This document shows, one piece after another, positions 44,447 to 53,726 of a stretch of DNA of 64,000 nt. The stretch is from positions 50,784 to 114,783 of the forward strand of contig CAKUZL010000005.1 in assembly GCA_934718085.1 (NCBI GenBank). Reading direction: 5' to 3'. Position 1 is the stretch's first letter. Each line of letters opens with the position of its first letter. A model generated the notes under the pieces. The model worked only from the letters and a program-made list of their open reading frames with translations, searched no databases and had not been told where the DNA came from. Source of the stretch: an uncultured Candidatus Melainabacteria bacterium (lineage in GTDB: Bacteria > Cyanobacteriota > Vampirovibrionia > Gastranaerophilales > Gastranaerophilaceae). The translations under genes were made by a program, and so were the position numbers.

Positions 44447-44886
44447 TATCCGGATTGGAAATAATGTTGACGGGGATAGGCTCCGCGTTTGCCGCGCAGG
44501 TGATAAAGCTGGTCGGGTATCTGGTCACGCACCGAAAAATAAATTTTAAAATTCTCTCGACGACGGGAGGAATGCCGAGTTCCCATTCTTCGGGAACTGT
44601 AGCCATGTCGACGGCGGTGGGGCTGATTTCGGGGTTCGGTTCGGAAATTTTTGCCGTGTCGGCGGGATTTACGCTTGTCGTGATGTACGATGCGGCGGGT
44701 TTGCGGCGTGCCGCGGGCAAAACGGCGGCTTCACTGAACCGAATTATGGAAGATTTTTACGAAGGCAAGCCCGTTCAGGTGGAGAAGTTGAAGGAATTGC
44801 TGGGGCATACGCCGTTTGAGGTCTTTATGGGCGCGATATTGGGCGTGGTGCTTGCGTATTTCAATCATTACATTTTGTTTGCGTAG
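44443..44886 (+). CDS. Divergent PAP2-family membrane protein
   Basis: 147 residues with three or four membrane segments and the family core ILSTTGGMPSSHSSGTVAMSTAVG, plus VVMYDAAGLRRAAGK. This family resembles PAP2/haloperoxidase phosphatases and, as I recall, often sits next to the polyprenyl synthase in cyanobacteria. A polyprenyl phosphate phosphatase role is plausible but not shown. Overlaps ispA by 4 bases (ATGA). Confidence 0.88.
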   Translation: MISGLEIMLTGIGSAFAAQVIKLVGYLVTHRKINFKILSTTGGMPSSHSSGTVAMSTAVGLISGFGSEIFAVSAGFTLVVMYDAAGLRRAAGKTAASLNRIMEDFYEGKPVQVEKLKELLGHTPFEVFMGAILGVVLAYFNHYILFA

Positions 44887-44895
44887 GGCGGAAAA

Positions 44896-46551
44896 ATGCC
44901 GAATTTCGAGATATTGAACGAATTGACGGATATTATTTTTATTACCGGCGAAGACGGGCGGATAACGTTCGAAAACGACGCGGGGCGGAGGGTTTTCGGT
45001 AAAATTCGAAGTTTTTCGAAGATAAAGAATTTTTTCGAAGCCGATGTGTGTTTGTTGCGCGATATCGACGAGTCTTTCATCGATTTGATAAACGAATCGC
45101 CGCAGAATTTTTATTCGCGGTGCAGGTTTCAGCGGTCGGAGACGGAATATTTGTATTTCGACGTTTTCGCCGCTCCGTATGACAGCGGAAAATTCATAAT
45201 ATTCAAGGATATTACCGAAAATTTGAAGTATGAGGGGCTGAAAAGCTCGTACGAAAAGCTTAAAACGGGGTATTCGAACCTGCAAAAGTCGTTCGAGAAA
45301 GATGCGGAGCTTAAATCGAAGGCGCAGCGAGCGGCGATTGAAACGGCGTTGATAAACAGAATTTTCGCGCGAATTCGTCGGACACAGGACAAGGACAAGA
45401 TTATTCCGACAGTGGCGGGCGAAATTCACGAGCTGCTCGGTGGTTACAAGACTTATTACGCGGCTTGCGGGCGCGGAAGCAACTGTCGCGTGAAGTTCGT
45501 TTTGCCGAATTCTTACGAAGAGGACGTCGGAAAATGTACGAATTTCGACGACAAAACCATGAATGACATGAAAGCGCACAAAATAAGCTCTTCCGTGTGT
45601 TTGAGGGAAAACGCGGGCGACAAACCGTTGATAAAAGGGACTTACAGGGTCGTGATTCCGATAACCGACGGGAAAAAAACTATCGGAGCGGTTGTCTGCC
45701 TGACGACCAAAAAGGACGTTTTGACCGAAAATTCCGAACTTTTGCAGACTTTGTCGGCGCAAATGGCGGGGGTTATAATTCGGACGGAGCTCACCGATAA
45801 TTTGAAAAATCGGAACAAAAAACTTCAAAAAACCCTGAAAGAGCTCGAAGAAACCAAACTTCAGCTGATAAATTCCGAAAAACTTGCGTCCGTGGGGCAG
45901 TTGGTCGCGGGGGTCGCTCACGAAATAAATACGCCGCTTGCGTCGATTTCTTCGAACAACGGGATTATGAAAAAACTCGCGGAGTCGGGAAAATTGAGCG
46001 AAAATGAAGAAACGATAAAGCTTTTGACCGAAACCGACGGAGAGGCTGTGAAACGAATTTCGGGGATAGTAAAATCGCTGAAAAAGTTTGTGCGGCTTGA
46101 CGAAGCGGAGTTGCAGCCCGCGGATATCAATAAGGAGCTGGATTTGACGCTTACGTTAATCAGGCACGAAACGAAAAATAAAGTCGAAATTGTGCGAAAT
46201 TACGGTGAATTGCCCCAAATCAACTGTTTTGTGAATATGCTCAACCAGGTTTTCATGAATTTGCTCGTGAACGCTTGCCAAAGTATTAAAGACAAAGGCG
46301 TTATCGAAATTACGACAAAAAATCTGAAAAACGCCGTCAGTATAAGCATTAAGGACAACGGCTCGGGCATAAGCGAAAAAAATAAAGAAAATATCTTTAA
46401 AGCGGGGTTCACGACCAAGGGAATAGGTATCGGAACGGGGCTCGGGCTCGCAATTTCCAAAAATATCGTCGAAAAACACGGAGGAAAAATCTCCTTCAAA
46501 TCGACCGAAGGCAAAGGCACCGAGTTCATAATAAAAATTCCCCGAAAATAA
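44896..46551 (+). CDS. Sensor histidine kinase (PAS-GAF-HisKA-HATPase)
   Basis: 551 residues, no membrane segments, so a soluble sensor. Domains: PAS (about 1-110), coiled coil, GAF (about 150-295), coiled coil, dimerisation domain with the phosphoacceptor His in LVAGVAHEINTPLASI, and the ATPase domain with the N box FMNLLVNACQS and G boxes DNGSGIS and GIGTGLGLAISK. No response regulator is adjacent; the orphan receiver at 24.6 kb is one candidate partner. It follows the PAP2 gene by 9 bases with AGGGCGG as its ribosome-binding site. Confidence 0.92.
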   Translation: MPNFEILNELTDIIFITGEDGRITFENDAGRRVFGKIRSFSKIKNFFEADVCLLRDIDESFIDLINESPQNFYSRCRFQRSETEYLYFDVFAAPYDSGKFIIFKDITENLKYEGLKSSYEKLKTGYSNLQKSFEKDAELKSKAQRAAIETALINRIFARIRRTQDKDKIIPTVAGEIHELLGGYKTYYAACGRGSNCRVKFVLPNSYEEDVGKCTNFDDKTMNDMKAHKISSSVCLRENAGDKPLIKGTYRVVIPITDGKKTIGAVVCLTTKKDVLTENSELLQTLSAQMAGVIIRTELTDNLKNRNKKLQKTLKELEETKLQLINSEKLASVGQLVAGVAHEINTPLASISSNNGIMKKLAESGKLSENEETIKLLTETDGEAVKRISGIVKSLKKFVRLDEAELQPADINKELDLTLTLIRHETKNKVEIVRNYGELPQINCFVNMLNQVFMNLLVNACQSIKDKGVIEITTKNLKNAVSISIKDNGSGISEKNKENIFKAGFTTKGIGIGTGLGLAISKNIVEKHGGKISFKSTEGKGTEFIIKIPRK

Positions 46552-46559
46552 TTTTGTGT

Positions 46560-46565
46560 TATAAT
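46560..46565 (+). promoter_or_regulatory. Extended -10 promoter for hisS
   Basis: TGT followed by TATAAT (TGn extended -10 form), 21 bases before the ATG at 46587. Confidence 0.55.
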
Positions 46566-46586
46566 TGACCTGCAAAGGCGGATTTT

Positions 46587-47819
46587 ATGAATATAAAAGC
46601 TCAAAAAGGTACGAAGGATATACTTCCCGAGGAATATTTTTTAAGGAACAAGGTCGAAAAAGCGGCGTCGGAAGTTTTCGAAAGCGCGGGCGTGAGAAGA
46701 ATTGAAACCCCGATTTTCGAAGCAACGGAACTTTTTCAACGCGGCGTCGGCGACGGAACCGACATTGTCACGAAAGAGATGTATACGTTCGAAAAAAGCG
46801 AACGCTCGCTGACTTTGCGTCCCGAAAACACCGCGGGCGTCGTGAGAGCGTTTTTGGAACATAATCTGCAACGCGAAATTCAACCCGTAAAACTTTGGTA
46901 TTACGGACCTATGTTCAGGTACGAAAGACCTCAGGCGGGCAGACAACGGCAGTTTACGCAAATCGGAACCGAAATGTTCGGCTCGAAAGACGCATCGCTC
47001 GACGCGGAATGTATTTCTCTCGCGGTCGAATTTTTGGCGAAAATCGGGCTCAGTGAGCTGTTTGTCGAGCTTAATTCCATCGGATGCGCCGATTGTCGAA
47101 CTAAGTTCAAAACCAAGCTGAAAGACCTTCTCGCTCCCGTTTTGAGCGAACTTTGCGCCGATTGTCAAAACAGGTACAAAATAAATCCGCTCAGATTGCT
47201 CGATTGCAAAAACGAAAATTGCATTAAGTTGTTCGAAGAGAACAAAATCCTCGAAAGACTCGGTAAAATCGAACTTTGCGAGGAATGTTCGGAACACTAC
47301 GAAAAATTGAAAAGCTATTTGAACGCACTCGGCGTGAAGTACGTCGAAAATCCTTTGCTCGTAAGGGGTTTGGACTATTATACCGGTACTGTTTTCGAAA
47401 TCAAATCCGAAGCTTTGGGCGCGCAAAGCGCAGTGTGCGGCGGCGGAAGGTACGATAACCTGACAATGAGCCTCGGAGGCGTGAATTCACCCGCGGTCGG
47501 ATGGGCTGTCGGCGTGGAAAGAATTTGTTCTCTGATTGAAAAACAACAAATTCCCAAAATCGATTATTTTGTCGTTTCTCAAAACCCCGGAGAAGCTTTG
47601 AAATTGGCTAAAGAAATCCGTTTAAGCTCGAAAAAATCGGCGATTACCGATTATTCCGCGCGCAAGTTTGCAAAACAGCTCGAAAAAGCCTCTAAAACGG
47701 CGAATTTTGCGGTTATTTTGGGCGAAGACGAACTTGCAAACGGTACGGTCTCCGTCAAAAACCTTGAAAAAGGCGAGCAAACGACCGTTTCGAGAGTCGA
47801 CTTTCTGAAAAATCTTTGA
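46587..47819 (+). CDS. hisS: Histidine-tRNA ligase
   Basis: 410 residues, class II aminoacyl-tRNA synthetase. It begins KGTKDILPEE, with motif 2 MFRYERPQAGRQRQFTQIG, the His-specific GLDYYTGTVFE, and motif 3 GWAVGVERI. The C-terminal anticodon-binding domain (about 325-410) is present. AGGCGG lies about 7 bases before the ATG. It appears monocistronic with its own promoter. Confidence 0.95.
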   Translation: MNIKAQKGTKDILPEEYFLRNKVEKAASEVFESAGVRRIETPIFEATELFQRGVGDGTDIVTKEMYTFEKSERSLTLRPENTAGVVRAFLEHNLQREIQPVKLWYYGPMFRYERPQAGRQRQFTQIGTEMFGSKDASLDAECISLAVEFLAKIGLSELFVELNSIGCADCRTKFKTKLKDLLAPVLSELCADCQNRYKINPLRLLDCKNENCIKLFEENKILERLGKIELCEECSEHYEKLKSYLNALGVKYVENPLLVRGLDYYTGTVFEIKSEALGAQSAVCGGGRYDNLTMSLGGVNSPAVGWAVGVERICSLIEKQQIPKIDYFVVSQNPGEALKLAKEIRLSSKKSAITDYSARKFAKQLEKASKTANFAVILGEDELANGTVSVKNLEKGEQTTVSRVDFLKNL

Positions 47820-47854
47820 TTTGTGAAGAACGGTAACGATTTTTCGAAAAATGC

Positions 47855-47885
47855 GCAATTTTGAAAGGTTTTTCGTTTTTTATAA
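47855..47885 (+). promoter_or_regulatory. Looser copy of the shared element before galM
   Basis: GCAATTTTG, 10 bases, CGTTTTTTATAA; same spacing as the three small-gene copies with a few changes. The purine-rich CGAGAAAGGA follows, and the ATG is 18 bases on. Confidence 0.45.
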
Positions 47886-47903
47886 ACGAGAAAGGATACG
47901 AAA

Positions 47904-49145
47904 ATGCCGATAGATTTTCCGCCGGATTTTACGACGGCAATGAACAAAATGCAAACCTTCGGATGGCACCGGCTTGCGGTGCAACCTCAAATGCAGCGCG
48001 GGCTTGAGGAGGACGTGTTTGAAAAAACGGTTCCCGTTGCGTCCGCCGAACCGAATGACGTTTCGCAAATCGGAATAACCCAAAAGTCTTTCGGCACGCT
48101 GAAAAACGGAGAAGAAGCGATTTTGTATACTTTGACGAACAAAAACGGCGCAAGCGTCGATTTATCAACGTTCGGGGCGACAATTACTTCGGTGCGGGTT
48201 CCCGACAAAAACGGAAAGCTCGTTGACGTAACTCAAGGGTATAAGGACGTTTCGCCTTACGAAAACGCTCCCGTCGGGCATGCCGGCGGCACGATAGGTC
48301 CTTGCGCAAATAAAATCGGCGGAGGCAGGTTCAAAATCGACGGAAAAGAATATTCTCTCGATTGCAATAAGGACGGCGGAAAAACCCACTGTCACGGCGG
48401 TTCTGCGGGGTTGGATATCAAAAACTGGAAAGCCGAACCCGTCAAAAACGGACTGAAATTTTCTTATGTCACAAAGGACGGCGAAGGCGGGTATCCCGGG
48501 AATGTCAAAGTTTCCGTAACTTACAATTGGGATGACAAAAACAGGTTATCCGTAAGGTACAACGCCGAGACCGATAAGGATACGATTTTGAACTTGACCA
48601 ACCACTCGTATTTTAACCTCGACGGCGCCGAAAATGCCGAAGAAAACTCGGTCAAAAACCATGTCGTACAAATGCCTTCGACGACAAAGTATACCGAAAC
48701 GGACGAACTTTCTGTCCCGACGGGCAAGGAAATCGCCGTGAAAGGCTCCGTGCTCGATTTTTCTAAGCCCCAAAAGCTTGAAAACATAATAAATTCGGAT
48801 GCCTCGGAGGTTCGTCGAACTTCCGGTGTCGACCATAATTTTTGCATAGACGGATATGACGGAAAAAGCCTGAAAACGGCGGCAAAGGTCAAATCCGAGA
48901 ATACGGGGATCGTTTTGACCGTTAAAACGAATTTGCCGGGATTTCAATTTTATACGGCGAATAATTTGGGAAAATCCGCTCAGCCCGCGGGCAAAGACGG
49001 AAAACGTTATGAAAAACATTCCGCGTTTTGCGTCGAACCGCAGTTTTATCCCGACGCGGTCAACAAATTTGCCGAAAAGCCGATTTTGAGGGCGGATGAG
49101 ACGTATGACAGGCAAATTGTCTACGAATTTTCGACCGAAAAATAA
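47904..49145 (+). CDS. galM: Aldose 1-epimerase with N-terminal extension
   Basis: 413 residues, about 60 longer than usual at the N-terminus (MPIDFPPDFTTAMNKMQTFG onwards, no signal peptide seen). The epimerase domain starts near residue 60. GalM interconverts alpha and beta aldoses. Catalytic His lies in LNLTNHSYFNLDG and the catalytic Glu in FCVEPQFYPDAVN; the usual LHGG loop is CHGGSAGLD here. Monocistronic, with the looser shared element upstream. Confidence 0.88.
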   Translation: MPIDFPPDFTTAMNKMQTFGWHRLAVQPQMQRGLEEDVFEKTVPVASAEPNDVSQIGITQKSFGTLKNGEEAILYTLTNKNGASVDLSTFGATITSVRVPDKNGKLVDVTQGYKDVSPYENAPVGHAGGTIGPCANKIGGGRFKIDGKEYSLDCNKDGGKTHCHGGSAGLDIKNWKAEPVKNGLKFSYVTKDGEGGYPGNVKVSVTYNWDDKNRLSVRYNAETDKDTILNLTNHSYFNLDGAENAEENSVKNHVVQMPSTTKYTETDELSVPTGKEIAVKGSVLDFSKPQKLENIINSDASEVRRTSGVDHNFCIDGYDGKSLKTAAKVKSENTGIVLTVKTNLPGFQFYTANNLGKSAQPAGKDGKRYEKHSAFCVEPQFYPDAVNKFAEKPILRADETYDRQIVYEFSTEK

Positions 49146-49235
49146 AAAATACGAAAGCGGTGTGAGGTTTTTTAAGAAGCTTTGTTTTCGCGGGTTTTCG
49201 GGATGTTAAATAAAATTGTCGTAATTTTGATATCA

Positions 49236-49264
49236 TTGACAATCGGCAAAAAATGAAATATACT
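49236..49264 (+). promoter_or_regulatory. Sigma-70-type promoter for the 49-52.6 kb operon
   Basis: TTGACA, 17 bases, TATACT, about 30 bases before the GTG at 49294. Confidence 0.7.
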
Positions 49265-49293
49265 AAGCAAGTTTAAAGTGAGCGATTTCGACG

Positions 49294-50361
49294 GTGAAAA
49301 AATTGGAAAAAATCAAGAAAATAGGCATACCGCGGGCAATTTCGTATTATAACAACTTTCCGTTCTATTACGGATTTTTTCGCGAATTGGGGCTTGATGT
49401 AATCGTGTCGGACGAAACGACCGCAAAAACGGTAGCGGCGGGTTCCAAGCTTGTCGTGTCGGATACCTGCTTCCCGATAAAAGTGTATGTCGGACACGTC
49501 GTGAACCTGCTTGAACAGGGTTGCGATGCGATATTTGTGCCGGCGTTGCAGTCGGTGGCGTATAAAATCAATAATTGCAGTAAAATCAGGGGGTTGGCGG
49601 AAATTATCAGAAACGTCGTGAAGGCGGAGTTTTTGATGATTGAACCGACGCTTGATAAGACCGAAGGCGTAATGTTTTCGGACTTTTGTACCGATTGTGC
49701 GAAATCCGTCGGAGTTACGGACAAAAAGCTTGTAAGACGAGCGATTTCGGCGGGTTGGAAGATGTACAACAACTTTTTCGAGATGACAAATTCCGGAATC
49801 GAGTACCATAAAGCAATGGAATACGCGATTTCGGGTCTTTTTGTTCGTGAGCCCGCGAAGGAGAAAAACAAGGATTATAAGTTGTCCGTGGTCGTAACGG
49901 CGCACGGATACAACCTTTTTGACGAAAGAATTTCGCTTAATTTGCTCAAAAAGCTTGAAAAAGCGGGCGTCAGGGCGTATACGTTTGCCGATATCACGCG
50001 GGATAAGGCTTTGCAGGCAATTAAGGATATCGGAGAGTTTCAATATTGGGCGAACGAGCACGAATTGACGGGTACCGCGGCGTATTTTATGTTGCACGGG
50101 AAAATTGACGGCGTGATAGCTCTGTCGGCGTTCGGTTGCGGTCCCGACTCGCTTATGACCGACGAAATTATGACTCATTGTGAAAAACGAAATTTGCCGT
50201 TTATGCACCTGACGGTCGACGAACACACGGGCGAAGCGGGCTTTGTGACTCGTTTGGAGGCTTTTGTCGATATGCTCGAAAGAAAAAAACGACACCTTTC
50301 GGTCAACGAAGGTCTCATGTTCGAAAATCATCCCGAGAAAGAGCCGGCAATCAATGGATAA
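49294..50361 (+). CDS. Acyl-CoA dehydratase activase-related protein
   Basis: 355 residues of the family long called DUF2229/CoA protein activase. The opening KIGIPRAISYYNNFPFYYGFF is characteristic. Cysteines that may bind an iron-sulfur cluster occur in VVSDTCFPIKVYVGH, FCTDC and SAFGCGPDSL; VDEHTGEAGFVTRLEAFVDM ends the domain. Relatives sit with 2-hydroxyacyl-CoA dehydratases or form larger fused proteins of unknown substrate. The GTG start has only a weak ribosome-binding site. Its stop overlaps the start of the PHP gene. Confidence 0.82.
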   Translation: MKKLEKIKKIGIPRAISYYNNFPFYYGFFRELGLDVIVSDETTAKTVAAGSKLVVSDTCFPIKVYVGHVVNLLEQGCDAIFVPALQSVAYKINNCSKIRGLAEIIRNVVKAEFLMIEPTLDKTEGVMFSDFCTDCAKSVGVTDKKLVRRAISAGWKMYNNFFEMTNSGIEYHKAMEYAISGLFVREPAKEKNKDYKLSVVVTAHGYNLFDERISLNLLKKLEKAGVRAYTFADITRDKALQAIKDIGEFQYWANEHELTGTAAYFMLHGKIDGVIALSAFGCGPDSLMTDEIMTHCEKRNLPFMHLTVDEHTGEAGFVTRLEAFVDMLERKKRHLSVNEGLMFENHPEKEPAING

Positions 50362-51388
50362 ACGGTTTTCGTACAAAGGCGCGATGCACGTTCACACCGT
50401 GCGCTCGGACGGCAGCGGAAATCTCGACGAAATCAGTAAAGCCGCGGCACGAGCGGGTTTGTCGTGGATTATCGTGACCGACCATAACGATTTCGATTCC
50501 GAAGAAGGCTTTATGAACGGCGTTTGTGTGATTAAAGGCGAAGAAATCTCGCCCGCCGATGCGAACCACTATTTGGCGCTCGACATCAAAGAAAAAATCG
50601 AGCCGCACGAAAACCCGACGGTGAATGTCGTAAATGTAATCAGACAGGGCGGTTTCGGAATTTGTGCGCACCCCGACGAGTCGGGCATGAGAAAAAATTC
50701 TCATAAGCCCATAAAATGGACGGATGAGACCGTTTCGGGCGACGGAGTCGAAATTTGGAACGCGATGTCCGATTGGACGGATAATTATGACGAGAAAAAT
50801 TTCCTGAAAACCGCTGCGGCGTTTTTGTTTCCGCGGTTTTTTATGCGCGGTGCGAAACGCAAAACTCTGGCGGGATGGGATAATTCGAATTTGCATTCGA
50901 GGTTCGTAAAGCCTGCAGTGTCGGGCTGTGACGCCCATGCCTTTAAAATAAAAAAATATTTTATTCCCGTTACCGTTTTTTCGTATGAGCGAATGTTTCG
51001 GACGAGTGCGATAAATTCGATAATTTTAAAAAACGAACTGCCGAAGGATTTTGAAGAGTGCAAAAGAGCCGTTTTGGGGGCAATTCGAGGTGCCAACAAC
51101 ATAATCATGAATGCGTCCGAAATAAAAACCGTGCCCGAGATATTTGTGGAAAGCCTCGGAAAAAGAGCGTATTGCGGAGAACTTGCGAATTTTTCGAAAG
51201 ACGAAACCTTTTTTGTCGCGGAGTTTGAAAAGCCTGTAAGAATAAGGCTTTTGAGGGACGGAAAAGTTGTTTTGAAAACTTTCGGTAACAAAATCAGATA
51301 TAAAATCGAAAAACGCGGAAAGTACCGTATCGAGGGGCTCGAAGGACTTCGTCCCGTATTTTATTCAAATCCGATATGCGTATTTTAA
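50354..51388 (+). CDS. PHP-domain phosphoesterase
   Basis: 344 residues. The PHP fold shows HVHTVRSDGSG, VTDHNDFD, an acidic KGEEISPAD site, ICAHPDE and GCDAHAF; these His and Asp residues bind metals for phosphoester cleavage. An extra C-terminal beta-rich domain (about 240-344) follows. The ATG of MDKRFSYKGAMHVH is chosen; the longer frame upstream lies in the previous gene. Between two CoA-dehydratase-like genes, which is an odd setting; the substrate is unknown. Confidence 0.85.
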   Translation: MDKRFSYKGAMHVHTVRSDGSGNLDEISKAAARAGLSWIIVTDHNDFDSEEGFMNGVCVIKGEEISPADANHYLALDIKEKIEPHENPTVNVVNVIRQGGFGICAHPDESGMRKNSHKPIKWTDETVSGDGVEIWNAMSDWTDNYDEKNFLKTAAAFLFPRFFMRGAKRKTLAGWDNSNLHSRFVKPAVSGCDAHAFKIKKYFIPVTVFSYERMFRTSAINSIILKNELPKDFEECKRAVLGAIRGANNIIMNASEIKTVPEIFVESLGKRAYCGELANFSKDETFFVAEFEKPVRIRLLRDGKVVLKTFGNKIRYKIEKRGKYRIEGLEGLRPVFYSNPICVF

Positions 51389-51410
51389 AGTTTGTGGTAA
51401 AATCGGGGGT

Positions 51411-52562
51411 ATGAAGAAGAAGGAAAAAGAGCTTTACGGTGCGAAAGAACGGGTTATCGCCTGGCCGAGGATGGGCAGAATCGATATTCCGTTGAAAGCG
51501 TTGCTTCTTGAACTCGGCGCAAAGGTAGTCATACCGCCCGAAAACAGCAATAAGGTTCTGGAAATCGGCGTCAAAAACAGCATGGAGGACATTTGCCTTC
51601 CGTACAAACTGAATTTGGCGAATTACATAACCGCACTCGATGCGGGTGCAAACACCTTGATGATGTTTCAGGCGCCCGGCTCGTGCAGATTCGGAAATTA
51701 CACCCGCGTTGCCCAAAAAACCTTGAAAAAACTCGGTTATAAGTTTGATATGGTCGTTTTCGACATGTACCAAAGCAAGATGAAGCAGACTCTGGAAGCG
51801 TTTTGGCACGTTACGCATTGTCTTAATCCGATAAAATTTTACCGCGCGTTCAGCTTGGGGTTCAGCAAGTTTTTTGCCGTGGATATGGCGGAAAGGATGC
51901 TTTTCAAGGTTCGTCCGCGCGAAAAAAACAAGGGCGATGCCGAAAAATGTTACAATAAATGGCTCGAAATTACGGACAAAACGACTTCCGTGAGAGAGGC
52001 AAGACGCTTGAAAAAGCGCATTGTCGACGATTTCAACAAAATTCCCGTCGATGAAAATCGTGATGTGCCGAAAATATTTTTAACCGGCGAATTTTTTGTG
52101 TTGCTGGATCCTTTCACAAATCAAAACATCGAAAAAGAGCTCGGAGAGGCGGGTGTAGAGGTTATTCGCCCCATAATGTTCGGCGCGTGGCTTGAGCACG
52201 TTTTGAAACCTTCTTTGTTTTATCACAAAGAATCTCATCGCGAACGATCGGTCAGATATGCCGAAAAATATATGAAACGGGCAATCGGCGGAGAATGTAT
52301 CGAAACGATAGGGGACATCGTTTATGCCGCAAAACACGGTATTGACGGGGTTATTCACTTGTCTCCGTTTTCGTGTATGCCCGAAATCGTCTCGCAGAAC
52401 ATCATTCCGAGTGTTTCGGCAGAAGAAAACATTCCCGTAATGTCGTTGGTTTTGGACGAGCAGACGGGTAAAGCGGGTTATATTACGCGGGTCGAGGCGT
52501 TTGTCGACCTGATAAAACGCCGTCGGCTCAAAAATCCTCCGAAAAGCGTAAAAAACGTTTAA
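51411..52562 (+). CDS. 2-hydroxyacyl-CoA dehydratase/activase-like protein
   Basis: 383 residues of the same superfamily as the gene at 49294. N-terminal WPRMGRIDIPLKALLLELGA, MEDICLPYKL and QAPGSCRFGNY; C-terminal HLSPFSCMPEIVSQN and LVLDEQTGKAGYITRVEAF match the corresponding parts of its neighbour, so cysteines at comparable places could hold a 4Fe-4S cluster. No activator ATPase of the HgdC type is in the window, and whether the substrate is a CoA thioester is unknown. Confidence 0.82.
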   Translation: MKKKEKELYGAKERVIAWPRMGRIDIPLKALLLELGAKVVIPPENSNKVLEIGVKNSMEDICLPYKLNLANYITALDAGANTLMMFQAPGSCRFGNYTRVAQKTLKKLGYKFDMVVFDMYQSKMKQTLEAFWHVTHCLNPIKFYRAFSLGFSKFFAVDMAERMLFKVRPREKNKGDAEKCYNKWLEITDKTTSVREARRLKKRIVDDFNKIPVDENRDVPKIFLTGEFFVLLDPFTNQNIEKELGEAGVEVIRPIMFGAWLEHVLKPSLFYHKESHRERSVRYAEKYMKRAIGGECIETIGDIVYAAKHGIDGVIHLSPFSCMPEIVSQNIIPSVSAEENIPVMSLVLDEQTGKAGYITRVEAFVDLIKRRRLKNPPKSVKNV

Positions 52563-52643
52563 CAAATGTTAATACAGTTGAAGAAAAGCGGTCTGTTTGG
52601 TAGAATTTTGACTGTATATTATTTGAAAATTTGAGAGGAAGAT

Positions 52644-53705
52644 ATGATACAATCCGGCAACAAAATGTCCGTCGACAGGCTAAAATACTACAGGCACCTG
52701 GCGGGAGGGGCGTTGGAATGCATTCAGAGCAGATTGTCAAAAAAGCCGAAGCCTCTGTGTTTTTCGCTGATGGTTACGAGCAAATGCAATTGCAACTGTG
52801 ATTTTTGTTTTTGGAAACACCACAAAGACAACGAGGATATGTCTTTGGAGGAAATTACCCGTCTGATAAAGGAAGCCGGCGAAATCGGATATATGGACAG
52901 CATTTTTTGGGGCGGAGAACCCTTGTTGCGTCAAGATTTTGCGGAAATTTGCAAAGCTTCTCACGATGCGGGATTGTATACCAAAATCGCTACGAACGGC
53001 TGGTTTTTGGAGACAAACCCCGATTTTGCGAAGTACACCGACCTTGCGTTCGTGTCGTTGGACGCGATAGGCAAGGCGCACGACGATATCAGGCACATGC
53101 CCGGGATTTGCGATAAGGTTATGAGCGGAATTGCCTATCATCAAAAGCATAACCCGAAAATGCGCATATATGTTTGCTGTACGGTGTCCGCGGCAACAGA
53201 TTTCTCGCAAATAAAAGAGGTCGCTCAATATTGCAAAGACGAAGGCGTTTTGCTGTATTTCACTGTAAACAAGTCCAATCAGGACTTTCACGAGTGGGAA
53301 GGCTGCGACGACCCGAAAAAACTCGAGCTCGAAAACGATAAGCTCGCGGAAATTTTCGTGAAGATAAAAGAGCTGAAAAAACAGGGCTATCCGATTAGAA
53401 ATTCATATTATTTTATGGATTACATAATCGCGAAAAAGAATTACTACGAATGCCATTGGCCCAGAATTGCGACGGTTATTTACTCAAACGGCGAAATGTT
53501 GCGCTGTTACGACAGAAAACCGTTTATAAGCGTTCGAAACCGTCCTCTGAAGGACGTTATAGCCGATCCGTTGTTTGTGGAAACGGTTAACAAATGTAAA
53601 GATTGCAAACTTGCATGCGTGGGAAATTACGCGTTGGACGCATCGGGGCTGTGGAAGCTTGAGTGGCCCGCGATAAAGTCGCTTATGCAAATTGCGATAA
53701 CATAA
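52644..53705 (+). CDS. Radical SAM protein (SPASM-like C-terminus)
   Basis: 353 residues. The iron-sulfur motif is CNCNCDFC (CX3CX2C), followed by WGGEPLLRQDF and SLDAIGKAHD. A C-terminal cysteine cluster (ECHW, LRCYDR, CKDCKLACVGN) suggests auxiliary clusters as in SPASM proteins. The reaction is not predictable; peptide, lipid or cofactor modification is possible. GAGAGGAAG precedes the ATG. The multi-SLBB gene follows 21 bases later, so a link to envelope polysaccharide is possible. Confidence 0.88.
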   Translation: MIQSGNKMSVDRLKYYRHLAGGALECIQSRLSKKPKPLCFSLMVTSKCNCNCDFCFWKHHKDNEDMSLEEITRLIKEAGEIGYMDSIFWGGEPLLRQDFAEICKASHDAGLYTKIATNGWFLETNPDFAKYTDLAFVSLDAIGKAHDDIRHMPGICDKVMSGIAYHQKHNPKMRIYVCCTVSAATDFSQIKEVAQYCKDEGVLLYFTVNKSNQDFHEWEGCDDPKKLELENDKLAEIFVKIKELKKQGYPIRNSYYFMDYIIAKKNYYECHWPRIATVIYSNGEMLRCYDRKPFISVRNRPLKDVIADPLFVETVNKCKDCKLACVGNYALDASGLWKLEWPAIKSLMQIAIT

Positions 53706-53726
53706 TCGGAAAATCGGGAAGAAAAA

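Noticed and set aside
44731..45921. A 396-codon frame opposite the kinase gene
   Set aside because: Shadow of the PAS-GAF kinase; Arg/Phe/Gln composition typical of antisense frames here.
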